DNA of 6,780 bases from Acidobacteriaceae bacterium (lineage in GTDB: Bacteria; Acidobacteriota; Terriglobia; Terriglobales; Acidobacteriaceae), in NCBI GenBank assembly GCA_003151875.1, contig PLYW01000280.1, forward strand, positions 6,082 to 12,861, in the 5' to 3' direction. Below are positions 1 through 6,264 of the stretch, in pieces (positions within the stretch are counted from its first letter, which is position 1; each line of letters starts with the position of its first letter). A program made the translations under genes and the position numbers. The notes beneath the pieces were generated by a model. It did not search any database. It saw only the letters and a program-made list of their open reading frames with translations, and was not told where the DNA came from.

Positions 1-2
1 GC

Positions 3-1223
3 ATGACTCCAATGCGAAGCCCCATTGCGACCATGAAAGTGTTCGTAGTAGTGGTCTGTGTCGCTATGTTTGCCGTGTCCCAACCTGCCGCCGTCGCACA
101 AAAAGAGGGAGCCCAACCGACAACGGCGCTGAAATCAAGAGTGAGGGCAGTGGGGACGATCAAGTCAATCACTGGCAATACCATCGCTGTTACAACCGAT
201 ACGAGAGCAGAGGTCAACGTCGTTATCCAACCGTCCACGCGCTTAGTTCGAAGCGTTCCCGGTCAAACCGACCTGAGGAGCGCATCTCCAATCCAAATGC
301 AAGACTTGCAAGTGGGCGACCGGCTTCTAGCTGGTGGAACAGCCGCAGACGATGGCAAGTCCGTGTTGGCCACGACGGCGATTGTTATGACGAAGGCCGA
401 CATCGCCGAGAAGCAGGAGCAGGATCGCGAGGAATGGCAGAAGCACGGCGTTGCAGGCGTGGTGAAGGCGATCGATGCCGGAACCGAAACCATCCAGCTC
501 TCCACGGGCACCTTAGCCGCGGAGAAACTTACCATTCACGTGTCGCAGAGCACCATCATTCGCCGTTACGCGCCGGACTCGGTGAAGTTTGACGACGCCA
601 AGCCGGGCGCGCTCGACCAGATCAAGACCGGCGATCAACTTCGCGCGCGCGGAACGCGCAGCGCTGACGGTGGCGAACTGACGGCCGACGAAATTGTTTC
701 GGGTACCTTCCGCAATATCGCGGGTACGGTGATCGCCAGCGATCAAGGAAATAGCTCGGTCACCGTGATGGACCTGGCAACCAAACGGCCGGTGACCCTG
801 AAAATAACCACGGATTCGCAAATGCACAAACTGCCGCCCATGGTAGCGCAGCGCATTGCCATGCGCCTGAAAGGCATCGCGCCAGGCAACAGGGGTGGCG
901 GCGCGGCAGGCGGGCCGCCGAGGATGGCGAACGCCGAGCGCCCATCGCCCGGGAATGGGCCGGGACAGCGCCCGGGTGGCGCGCCAGACTTCCAGCAAAT
1001 ATTGAGTCGCATGCCTGCGGTGACGCTCGCCGACTTGCAGAAAGGTGATGCGCTGATGATTGTGGCCACCGAGGGGAGTGCCAATTCGCCCTCGACGGCA
1101 ATCATTTTGTTGAGCGGTGTTGAGCCGATTCTCACCGCTGCGCCCAGCCAGGCGGGGACCATTCTTTCGCCATGGAATCTGTCCACCGGAGGCGCAGCGG
1201 GTGCGATGGGAGATACTCCATAG
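3..1223 (+). CDS. Secreted DUF5666-like beta-repeat protein
   Basis: Predicted exported protein of unknown function, 406 residues from the first visible ATG. A signal peptide is clear: a hydrophobic stretch at residues 12-25 and a likely cleavage after Ala-Val-Ala at residue 32. The mature part holds three related beta-rich units, each with a Gly-Asp turn followed by an Ala/Asp/Ser-Gly hairpin: about 47-130, 148-234 and 238-375. Comparable segments are GDRLLAGGTAADDGKSVLA (105-123), GDQLRARGTRSADGGELTA (210-228) and GDALMIVATEGSANSPSTA (348-366). This pattern resembles DUF5666 proteins of Acidobacteria, recognised from memory. A Gly/Pro/Arg-rich insertion (290-328) splits the third unit. Start is uncertain: ATGs at 3, 12 and 33 are in frame, none has a visible Shine-Dalgarno, and the frame may continue left of the window. 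The ATG at 33 (MKVFVVVVC) gives the most typical signal peptide. The gene lies 23 bases before the outer-membrane receptor gene, so co-transcription is likely. Confidence 0.8.
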   Translation: MTPMRSPIATMKVFVVVVCVAMFAVSQPAAVAQKEGAQPTTALKSRVRAVGTIKSITGNTIAVTTDTRAEVNVVIQPSTRLVRSVPGQTDLRSASPIQMQDLQVGDRLLAGGTAADDGKSVLATTAIVMTKADIAEKQEQDREEWQKHGVAGVVKAIDAGTETIQLSTGTLAAEKLTIHVSQSTIIRRYAPDSVKFDDAKPGALDQIKTGDQLRARGTRSADGGELTADEIVSGTFRNIAGTVIASDQGNSSVTVMDLATKRPVTLKITTDSQMHKLPPMVAQRIAMRLKGIAPGNRGGGAAGGPPRMANAERPSPGNGPGQRPGGAPDFQQILSRMPAVTLADLQKGDALMIVATEGSANSPSTAIILLSGVEPILTAAPSQAGTILSPWNLSTGGAAGAMGDTP

Positions 1224-1246
1224 ATCCGCGGTCCATGAGAGTACGA

Positions 1247-4195
1247 ATGTTCCCAATGCGCACGTGTGCCATCCTCGGTGTTCTTTTGTTCGCCATTCTT
1301 ACGGCTAACCTGCCTGCGCAAACTGCGTCGGGCACTCTGCGCGGCCGGATCACCGACCCTTCGGGGGCCGTTATTCCCAACGCGACGGTGGCTGCGACTA
1401 CTGCCGACGGAAAATCGGTCACGGTAACCACAAATTCCCAAGGAGTTTACGAATTCAGGGCGCTGGCGCCCGGCGATTACACCATTACCGCGACGGCGAA
1501 AGGTTTTGCGGTTGACCAGGAAGAAGTGGTCAAAGTTACCGCGGGACAGGTCCAGCAGTTTGACATCGCGCTCTCCATCGCAGTGGAAAAGCAGAATGTC
1601 GAAGTCCAGGAAGAGACTCCTACGGTCGATGTCAGCCAGCAGAATAGCGCGGGCACGCTGGTCTTGAAAGGCCAGGACCTCGACGCCCTCTCTGACGATC
1701 CTGACGAGCTGGCGTCGGAGTTGCAGGCACTCGCCGGTCCGTCGGCGGGGCCGAATGGCGGACAGATTTATGTCGATGGATTCACCGCCGGAGAGCTGCC
1801 TCCCAAGTCTGCGATCCGCGAAATCCGCATCAACCAGAATCCGTTTTCGGCGGAGTACGACAAGCTCGGCTATGGACGCATTGAGATTTTCACCAAGCCC
1901 GGGACGGACCAATTCCATGGCCAGGCCATGATCAACGGCAATTCCTCGGCCTTCAATGCGCTGAACCCGTTTGTAACCGAAGAGCCGGGCTACTACTCGG
2001 AGATCTTTAACGGCAACCTCAGCGGGCCGCTGGGTAAGAAGGCGTCGTTTTTCTTCACGGTACAACAGCGCAACATCGACAATGTCAGCGTAGTCGTGGC
2101 GCAGGTGCTGAATCCCAATAACCAGATCGTTCCGTACAACACGACGGTGCCCAGCCCCTCGACGAGGTTGAATATCAGCCCGCGTGCCGATTTCCAGCTT
2201 TCGAAGAACAACACCTTGACGGTGCGCTATCAGTATGTGCGGAACACTCAGGACAACGAAGGCATTGGCCAGTTCTCGCTGCCTTCGCAGGGCTTCAACT
2301 CCCACAGTACGGAACAGACGGTGCAAATCAGCGACACCCAAGTCTTAAGCCCGACGATGGTGAATGAGACGCGCTTCCAATACATCCGCGATAGCAGCAA
2401 CCAGATTCCCACTAGCGACCAACCAACGCTAAATGTGCCGGAGGCCTTCAACAGTGGAGGCAACCCCCAAGGCACGGTTTACAACAATCAAGATCACTAT
2501 GAACTTCAGAACTACACCTCCATCGCGCATGGCCGTCACTTCATCAAGATTGGCGGACGGCTGCGGGGGACGGTGTATTCCAGCAACGAGGACTCGAACT
2601 TCAACGGGCAATTTACTTTTCCGTCGCTGAACGCGTATCAGAAGACGCAAATCGGTTTGCAACAGCACCTGACGCCGGCACAAATCCGAGCACTAGGCGG
2701 CGGCGCCAGCCAGTTTTCCATCATTACCGGCCAGCCGCTCTCGGACGTCTCCATGATTGACGTCGGCCTGTATGCCGAAGACGAATGGCGAATCCGGCCG
2801 AATATTTCGCTCAGCTACGGTTTGCGCTACGAAACCCAGACCGGCATCCCGTACCAGGGGGATTGGGCGCCACGCGTGAGCCTGGCGTGGGGACTTGGCC
2901 ACTCCAAGGCGCCGAAGACGGTGCTGCGCGGGGGATATGGAATCTTCTACGACCGCTTTTCCTACAACTATTTGCTGCAGGCGGAGCGGCTGAATGGAGT
3001 GACCCAGCAGCAATACACCGTTACCCAACCAGATTTCTATCCGCGGATTCCTCCACCCAGTGAACTGAGTAAGCTGGCGACAAACTCGCCCACGATTTAC
3101 CAGGTGTCGCCCAATCTGCGCATACCCTACACCATGGAGGCGGCGTTCAGCGTCGAGCGGCAGGTCACCAAGAATGCGACGGTGTCGGTCACCTATCTAA
3201 ATTCGCGCGGAGAACATCAGCTCTTCCTGCGCAACGCCAATGCGCCATTGCCTGGAACGTACAATCCCTCAGACCCCACCAGCGGCATTCGCCCGTTCGG
3301 CGGGACCACCAATATTTACCAGTACAACTCGGAGGGGGTTTTTCTGCAGAACCAAATGATCGTCAACGGACGTGTGAGTGTCGGAACCAAGCTCTCGCTG
3401 TTTGGCTTTTATTCGCTCAATTTTTCCAACAGCGACCTGGGAGCCAGTACCGCGGGTGGCGGCGGCGGCGGCTTCTTTGGCGGGGGCTCCAGTTCGGCGG
3501 AGTTCATCATGAACTCGTACGATCCCATGCAGGACTACGGTCGCGCCGCATTCGATGTTCGCAACCGTGGCGTCATTGGCGGCACCATCTCTCTGCCCTA
3601 TGCCTTTCGCCTCAGTCCGTTTATCCTCGCGAACTCCGGTGCTCCGTTTAACATCATCGTGGGGCAGGATCTAAACGGCGACTCGATCTTTAATGATCGT
3701 CCGGCGCTTGCCAGCACGCCGGGTCCCGGCGGCGTGATTAAGGTCACGCCCTACGGCACCTTCAATACCGTACCGATTCCGGGCCAGCCCATAGTCCCTA
3801 TCAACTACGCTACAGGCCAGAGTCTGTTTACCTTGAATCTGCGGCTGAGCAAGACATTCGGGCTGGGTCCCAAGACGGAGAGTCATGGTGCCGGTGGTCA
3901 GCGGGGAGGAGGAGGCGGGGGTGGTCCGCGTGGAGGAGGAGGCGGTGGACTGGGCGGTCGCGGACTTGGCGGCGGGGGTGGCAGCCCGTTCAACTTTGGA
4001 AACGAGACCTCGCACCGCTACAACCTGACTTTGAGCGTCAGTGCGCGCAACCTGCTGAACAACGTCAACTATGCGCCTCCGATCGGCAATCTTAACTCGG
4101 GATTCTTCGGCACATCGAATGCGCTCGCAGGACCGCCGTTTTCGTCAGGATCAGCCAACCGTCGCATCGATCTGCAGATGCTGTTCTCGTTCTAG
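1247..4195 (+). CDS. Oar-like TonB-dependent outer-membrane protein
   Basis: Outer-membrane beta-barrel protein of 982 residues, predicted to take part in TonB-linked transport or in surface adhesion; the ligand cannot be inferred. Residues 1-24 form a signal peptide (cleavage probably after Leu-Pro-Ala). Residues 27-112 are a carboxypeptidase-regulatory-like Ig-fold domain (GRITDPSGAVIPNATV, then a GVYEFRALAPGDYTI stretch). Residues 113-225 are a plug-like domain with QIYVDGF, the INQNPFSAEYDKLGYG segment and RIEIFTKPGT, typical of Oar-type proteins. The rest is alternating barrel strands ending in LQMLFSF, with the terminal Phe expected for BAM-mediated insertion. Gly-rich loops occur at 737-747 and 881-912. 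I see no clear TonB box. Start: the frame is open from 1172, but that ATG lies inside the upstream gene and adds a polar Arg-rich leader. GAGAG at 1237-1241 is 5 bases before the ATG at 1247; ATGs at 1235 and 1256 are alternatives. The class is abundant in Acidobacteria. Confidence 0.9.
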   Translation: MFPMRTCAILGVLLFAILTANLPAQTASGTLRGRITDPSGAVIPNATVAATTADGKSVTVTTNSQGVYEFRALAPGDYTITATAKGFAVDQEEVVKVTAGQVQQFDIALSIAVEKQNVEVQEETPTVDVSQQNSAGTLVLKGQDLDALSDDPDELASELQALAGPSAGPNGGQIYVDGFTAGELPPKSAIREIRINQNPFSAEYDKLGYGRIEIFTKPGTDQFHGQAMINGNSSAFNALNPFVTEEPGYYSEIFNGNLSGPLGKKASFFFTVQQRNIDNVSVVVAQVLNPNNQIVPYNTTVPSPSTRLNISPRADFQLSKNNTLTVRYQYVRNTQDNEGIGQFSLPSQGFNSHSTEQTVQISDTQVLSPTMVNETRFQYIRDSSNQIPTSDQPTLNVPEAFNSGGNPQGTVYNNQDHYELQNYTSIAHGRHFIKIGGRLRGTVYSSNEDSNFNGQFTFPSLNAYQKTQIGLQQHLTPAQIRALGGGASQFSIITGQPLSDVSMIDVGLYAEDEWRIRPNISLSYGLRYETQTGIPYQGDWAPRVSLAWGLGHSKAPKTVLRGGYGIFYDRFSYNYLLQAERLNGVTQQQYTVTQPDFYPRIPPPSELSKLATNSPTIYQVSPNLRIPYTMEAAFSVERQVTKNATVSVTYLNSRGEHQLFLRNANAPLPGTYNPSDPTSGIRPFGGTTNIYQYNSEGVFLQNQMIVNGRVSVGTKLSLFGFYSLNFSNSDLGASTAGGGGGGFFGGGSSSAEFIMNSYDPMQDYGRAAFDVRNRGVIGGTISLPYAFRLSPFILANSGAPFNIIVGQDLNGDSIFNDRPALASTPGPGGVIKVTPYGTFNTVPIPGQPIVPINYATGQSLFTLNLRLSKTFGLGPKTESHGAGGQRGGGGGGGPRGGGGGGLGGRGLGGGGGSPFNFGNETSHRYNLTLSVSARNLLNNVNYAPPIGNLNSGFFGTSNALAGPPFSSGSANRRIDLQMLFSF
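3887..3982 (+). repeat. Gly-codon low-complexity tract in barrel gene
   Basis: In-frame purine-rich tract encoding about 32 residues (881-912 of the outer-membrane protein), mostly Gly with a few Arg, Pro, Leu and Gln. It has many GGAGGA, GGCGG and GGGGGTGG runs on the coding strand. It probably forms a flexible surface loop between C-terminal barrel strands. The repeated G-runs could also fold as a G-quadruplex in the mRNA or the + strand; that is inference. A shorter similar tract at 3455-3487 encodes Gly6-Phe-Phe-Gly3. Confidence 0.8.
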
Positions 4196-4208
4196 AACGG
4201 GGGCTGGA

Positions 4209-4243
4209 GGTCAGGGGCTAGGGGTCAGGGCTAGAGATTAGGG
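4209..4243. repeat. Imperfect 14-base tandem repeat between converging genes
   Basis: GGTCAGGGGCTAG at 4209-4221 is repeated as GGTCAGGGCTAG at 4223-4234 (one G fewer), and a decayed third copy, GATTAGGG, follows at 4236-4243. The tract is non-coding, begins 13 bases after the stop codon of the outer-membrane protein gene, and is G-rich and C-poor on the + strand. Its role is unknown; it may be a decayed simple repeat or part of a dispersed intergenic repeat. Confidence 0.7.
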
Positions 4244-4259
4244 AGCGGAAGAAGCCGCT
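4244..4259. terminator. Weak hairpin in the convergent gap (possible terminator)
   Basis: AGCGG (4244-4248) and CCGCT (4255-4259) can pair around a 6-base loop. A second small hairpin, GCCAT/ATGGC, lies at 4279-4292. Both are in the 119-base gap between two converging genes, where a terminator is expected. The stems have only 5 pairs and neither is followed by a T-run on either strand, so an intrinsic terminator is not established. Rho-dependent ending is an equal possibility. Confidence 0.2.
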
Positions 4260-4314
4260 TGGCTGACTGAGGGCACTGGCCATCCCAATGGCGAGGCAAC
4301 GCGATCTCTGCCGA

Positions 4315-4791
4315 TCAGCGGTGCACAGCAACACCGCGCGAAGACTCTACGCCTAGCTCGCTCTTCCATACCTGTTCGTAACCGACCGCAGCGTAGTAAA
4401 GGGCGCGGTCAAAGAACTGGCCCAAAGAGCGCACCAGTTCCATTTCACCAATGAGGTCTTCCGGTTCGAGCAGGCCCTCCAGCAACAGGTAGTCCCATAA
4501 GACGTGCTTGGTGGTCTGGACGGCAAACATGACCTGGCTGAACGGCACACCCTGCCGGGCACGCCGCACCCCTAGACCGATGTATCTCTCCTCGACCTCC
4601 GACAGCGTCTTGGACAGCAGCCAGTCGCCGACATGGCGATAGATTTCATAGGTCCTGTGCTTCAGTTCGTGGGCCGGCACCTTGTCCAGGAACTCGCGGC
4701 ACTCATCCGCATTCTTCAGTTTGTGTATTAAGGCTTCCGAAAGCTTATCGGCGTGTGTTTCGATGAGCTGAACCAGCCTGACGGCGAACAT
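4315..4791 (-). CDS. RsbRD N-terminal-domain-like helical protein
   Basis: Small cytoplasmic protein of 158 residues, predicted to be all alpha-helical with no signal peptide or membrane segment. Approximate helices are 2-26, 40-60, 63-80, 83-104 and 110-148. The central block GVRRARQGVPFSQVMFAVQ (74-92), continuing through TTKHVLWDYLL, resembles the RsbRD_N family, the N-terminal sensory region of RsbR-type proteins that modulate the RsbT switch kinase in stress signalling. Here it makes up the whole protein: no STAS, kinase or other output domain follows, and the tail after residue 148 is short and polar. It could sense a signal and act on a partner encoded elsewhere, but that is inference, and family assignment is by pattern memory. 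Start: the frame is open to 4848, but an AGGAGG six bases before the ATG at 4791 fixes the shorter start. It is the last gene of a same-strand series, 137 bases after the aminotransferase stop. Confidence 0.75.
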   Translation of the reverse strand: MFAVRLVQLIETHADKLSEALIHKLKNADECREFLDKVPAHELKHRTYEIYRHVGDWLLSKTLSEVEERYIGLGVRRARQGVPFSQVMFAVQTTKHVLWDYLLLEGLLEPEDLIGEMELVRSLGQFFDRALYYAAVGYEQVWKSELGVESSRGVAVHR

Positions 4792-4797
4792 AAGCTG

Positions 4798-4803
4798 CCT
4801 CCT
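4798..4803 (-). promoter_or_regulatory. Ribosome binding site deciding the RsbRD-like start
   Basis: On the - strand this reads AGGAGG, a full Shine-Dalgarno core, with a 6-base spacer to the ATG at 4791-4789. It falls inside the longer open frame beginning at 4848, which has no comparable site, so the 158-residue start is preferred over the 177-residue one. Confidence 0.85.
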
Positions 4804-4825
4804 GGTTAGGGAAAGAACTGCGTAC

Positions 4826-4846
4826 GGCCTTGGAGACACGAAGGCC
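4826..4846 (-). other. Inverted repeat in the leader of the RsbRD-like gene
   Basis: GGCCTT (4826-4831) and AAGGCC (4841-4846) form a perfect 6-pair inverted repeat around a 9-base loop. It sits 35-55 bases before the ATG at 4791 on the - strand. If transcribed it would be a stable small hairpin in the 5' leader. There is no T-run after it on the - strand, so it is unlikely to be a terminator for the aminotransferase gene. It could be an operator half-site pair, an mRNA stabiliser or chance. Confidence 0.35.
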
Positions 4847-4928
4847 ACTCAACGGCTAACTACAGTTTCCACCTCAACCGAACGGCTTGGCAGTGACCCG
4901 TGACACAGGGTGGCGTGACAGCATCGCA

Positions 4929-6176
4929 TCAGGCATGCACGCCAACCGCAAAGTGCTCCAGTTCATGCGCCACGGCGATGGACAAACGGCGAATACCTTC
5001 GCGAATCTGTTCGGGACGCGCGTTGGAGAAATTCAGCCGCATGTGCGAGCCGGTTTCTTGTCCCCCGGGGAAGAATGGTTCGCCGGGCACGAACGCGACG
5101 TCCTGACGCAAAGCCGTGTCCAGCAGCTTCATGGTGTCGATTCCAGGTGGTAGCGTGACCCACAGGAACAGACCGCCGAGCGGGTGGGTCCACGACACCT
5201 CGGGCGGGAAGTAGTCATGCAAGGCCTTCAGCATCGCATCGCGACGCTCTTTGTACACCTTGCGAATCAGCTTCACGTGCTCCTCCATGAAGCCGTCGCG
5301 CGCCACCTCGTAAGCCACCATTTGCGTGAAGCTGCTGGTATGAAGGTCGGTACTCTGTTTCAACTGCACCAGGTGGGTGATCACGTCGGGCGGGGCGACG
5401 ATCCAGCCCAGTCGCAGCCCCGGCGCCAGCACCTTGGAAAAGGTGCTGAGGTAGATCACATTTCCCAACAAATACCCGTTATCGCGCAGCAAGTTGGTGC
5501 GATCGAGTACCACCAGCGGCGGAATGTGCTCGCCCTCGTAACGCAATTGCCCGTAGGGATCGTCTTCAATGATCGGGATACCGTACTTGTCGGAGAGCAG
5601 CACTAGTTCGTCACGCCGTGAACGCGACAGCGTTGTACCGCCGGGATTCTGAAAGTTCGGCAGGATGTACATGAACTTCGGTCCGGAACGCAGCGCGCGT
5701 TCCATCTCGCTGGTCTGCAGCCCGTCTTCATCGATGGGCACGGTCACGTATTCGGCACCCATCAGGTCGAAGGCCTGCAACGCGCCCAGATACGTCGGCG
5801 ACTCAACCAGGATGCGATCGCCGCGGTTGATGAGCAGCTTTGCAATCAGGTCCAGCGCCTGTTGCGAGCCCGAGGTGATAAGGATGTTATCGACTGTGGC
5901 GAGAATGCCGTACCGCGCCATATGCACCACGATCAGTTCGCGCAGGGGCAGATAGCCCTCGGTTGGCCCATATTGCAGCGCGGTAGAGGGGTTGGTTGTT
6001 AGAACTTTTTGACAAGCCTCGCGGAAGCGCTCCACCGGAAAAATCTCTGGCGCGGGCAGGCCGCCGGCGAAGGAAATCACTTCCGGGCGCTGCGTGAGCT
6101 TCAGGAGCTCGCGGATGATGGAACTCTTGGCTGTTTTTGTGCGTTGCGCGTAGCGATGAGCCCAAGGCGCGGCCAT
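4929..6176 (-). CDS. PLP aminotransferase, LysN-like
   Basis: Cytoplasmic fold-type I, class I/II aminotransferase of 415 residues. It is expected to transfer an amino group between an amino acid and 2-oxoglutarate through pyridoxal phosphate. Visible landmarks are SFAGGLPAPEIFP (35-47), the LQYGPTEG segment with Tyr69, the phosphate-binding TSGSQQ (101-106), Asn177 in FQNPGG, Asp205 and Tyr208 in EDDPYG, the Schiff-base Lys248 in STFSK, Arg255 in PGLRLGW, and the carboxylate-binding Arg380 in MRLNFSN. There is no N-terminal GntR/HTH domain, so it is not a MocR regulator. From memory it closely resembles Thermus LysN (2-aminoadipate aminotransferase), including IRELLKLTQRP and its Arg22, which matches the LysN side-chain carboxylate contact. 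LysN-type enzymes are broad, so glutamate, aromatic or branched-chain substrates remain possible, and no other lysine gene is nearby. The start at 6176 is set by GGAGGT four bases upstream; the frame opens to 6260 but that extension is Cys-rich and atypical. Normal length for the family. Confidence 0.92.
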   Translation of the reverse strand: MAAPWAHRYAQRTKTAKSSIIRELLKLTQRPEVISFAGGLPAPEIFPVERFREACQKVLTTNPSTALQYGPTEGYLPLRELIVVHMARYGILATVDNILITSGSQQALDLIAKLLINRGDRILVESPTYLGALQAFDLMGAEYVTVPIDEDGLQTSEMERALRSGPKFMYILPNFQNPGGTTLSRSRRDELVLLSDKYGIPIIEDDPYGQLRYEGEHIPPLVVLDRTNLLRDNGYLLGNVIYLSTFSKVLAPGLRLGWIVAPPDVITHLVQLKQSTDLHTSSFTQMVAYEVARDGFMEEHVKLIRKVYKERRDAMLKALHDYFPPEVSWTHPLGGLFLWVTLPPGIDTMKLLDTALRQDVAFVPGEPFFPGGQETGSHMRLNFSNARPEQIREGIRRLSIAVAHELEHFAVGVHA

Positions 6177-6180
6177 ACAC

Positions 6181-6188
6181 ACCTCCCC
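6181..6188 (-). promoter_or_regulatory. Ribosome binding site deciding the aminotransferase start
   Basis: The - strand reads GGGGAGGT, a strong Shine-Dalgarno match, 4 bases before the ATG at 6176-6174. It supports the 415-residue protein rather than the 28-residue longer frame starting at 6260. Confidence 0.85.
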
Positions 6189-6226
6189 ATTAAAGATCAA
6201 CTTAGCGCAGATTGCACCGCTTGTCT

Positions 6227-6258
6227 GTGACGGGCGACACCGGCAGGGGGTGACCGCC
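6227..6258 (-). other. Imperfect inverted repeat after the radical SAM stop
   Basis: On the + strand GGCG (6233-6236) can pair with CGCC (6255-6258) and CACC (6238-6241) with GGTG (6249-6252), leaving a small internal bulge and a 7-base loop. It begins 7 bases after the radical SAM stop codon in the direction of transcription, which suits a terminator or mRNA 3'-end structure, but no T-run follows on the - strand. It also carries a GTGAC-type pattern similar to one at 4893-4912. Confidence 0.3.
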
Positions 6259-6264
6259 AACCTC

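Noticed and set aside
1172..1246. N-terminal extension of the outer-membrane protein
   Set aside because: It overlaps the upstream coding region, adds a polar Arg-rich segment before the signal peptide, and has no Shine-Dalgarno as good as the site before 1247.
513..1256. 247-codon open frame on the - strand
   Set aside because: Antisense to the DUF5666-like gene; Arg- and His-rich composition and no recognisable motif.
743..2341. 532-codon open frame on the - strand spanning the first two genes
   Set aside because: It is antisense to two well-supported + strand genes with recognisable domains. Its protein is Arg-rich and of low complexity with no family resemblance, as expected from the complement of GC-rich coding sequence.
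3671..4015. 114-codon - strand frame rich in Ser, Thr and Ala
   Set aside because: It is the complement of the Gly-rich tract and barrel strands, so the composition is explained by the coding strand.
4196..4314. A small RNA or intrinsic terminator in the convergent gap
   Set aside because: Only 5-pair stems and no T-run on either strand; the repeat is better described as low-complexity sequence, so no RNA gene is called.
4792..4848. 19-residue N-terminal extension of the RsbRD-like protein
   Set aside because: It covers the AGGAGG site in front of the ATG at 4791, and part of it lies in an inverted repeat; no Shine-Dalgarno supports the longer start.
5184..5955. Two + strand open frames (140 and 96 codons) inside the aminotransferase region
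   Set aside because: Both are complementary to the conserved aminotransferase coding sequence, and their translations show no domain or plausible ribosome binding site.
6177..6260. 28-residue N-terminal extension of the aminotransferase
   Set aside because: It contains the strong ribosome binding site for the ATG at 6176, is Cys-rich and does not resemble the family N-terminus, which begins near the IRELLKL region.
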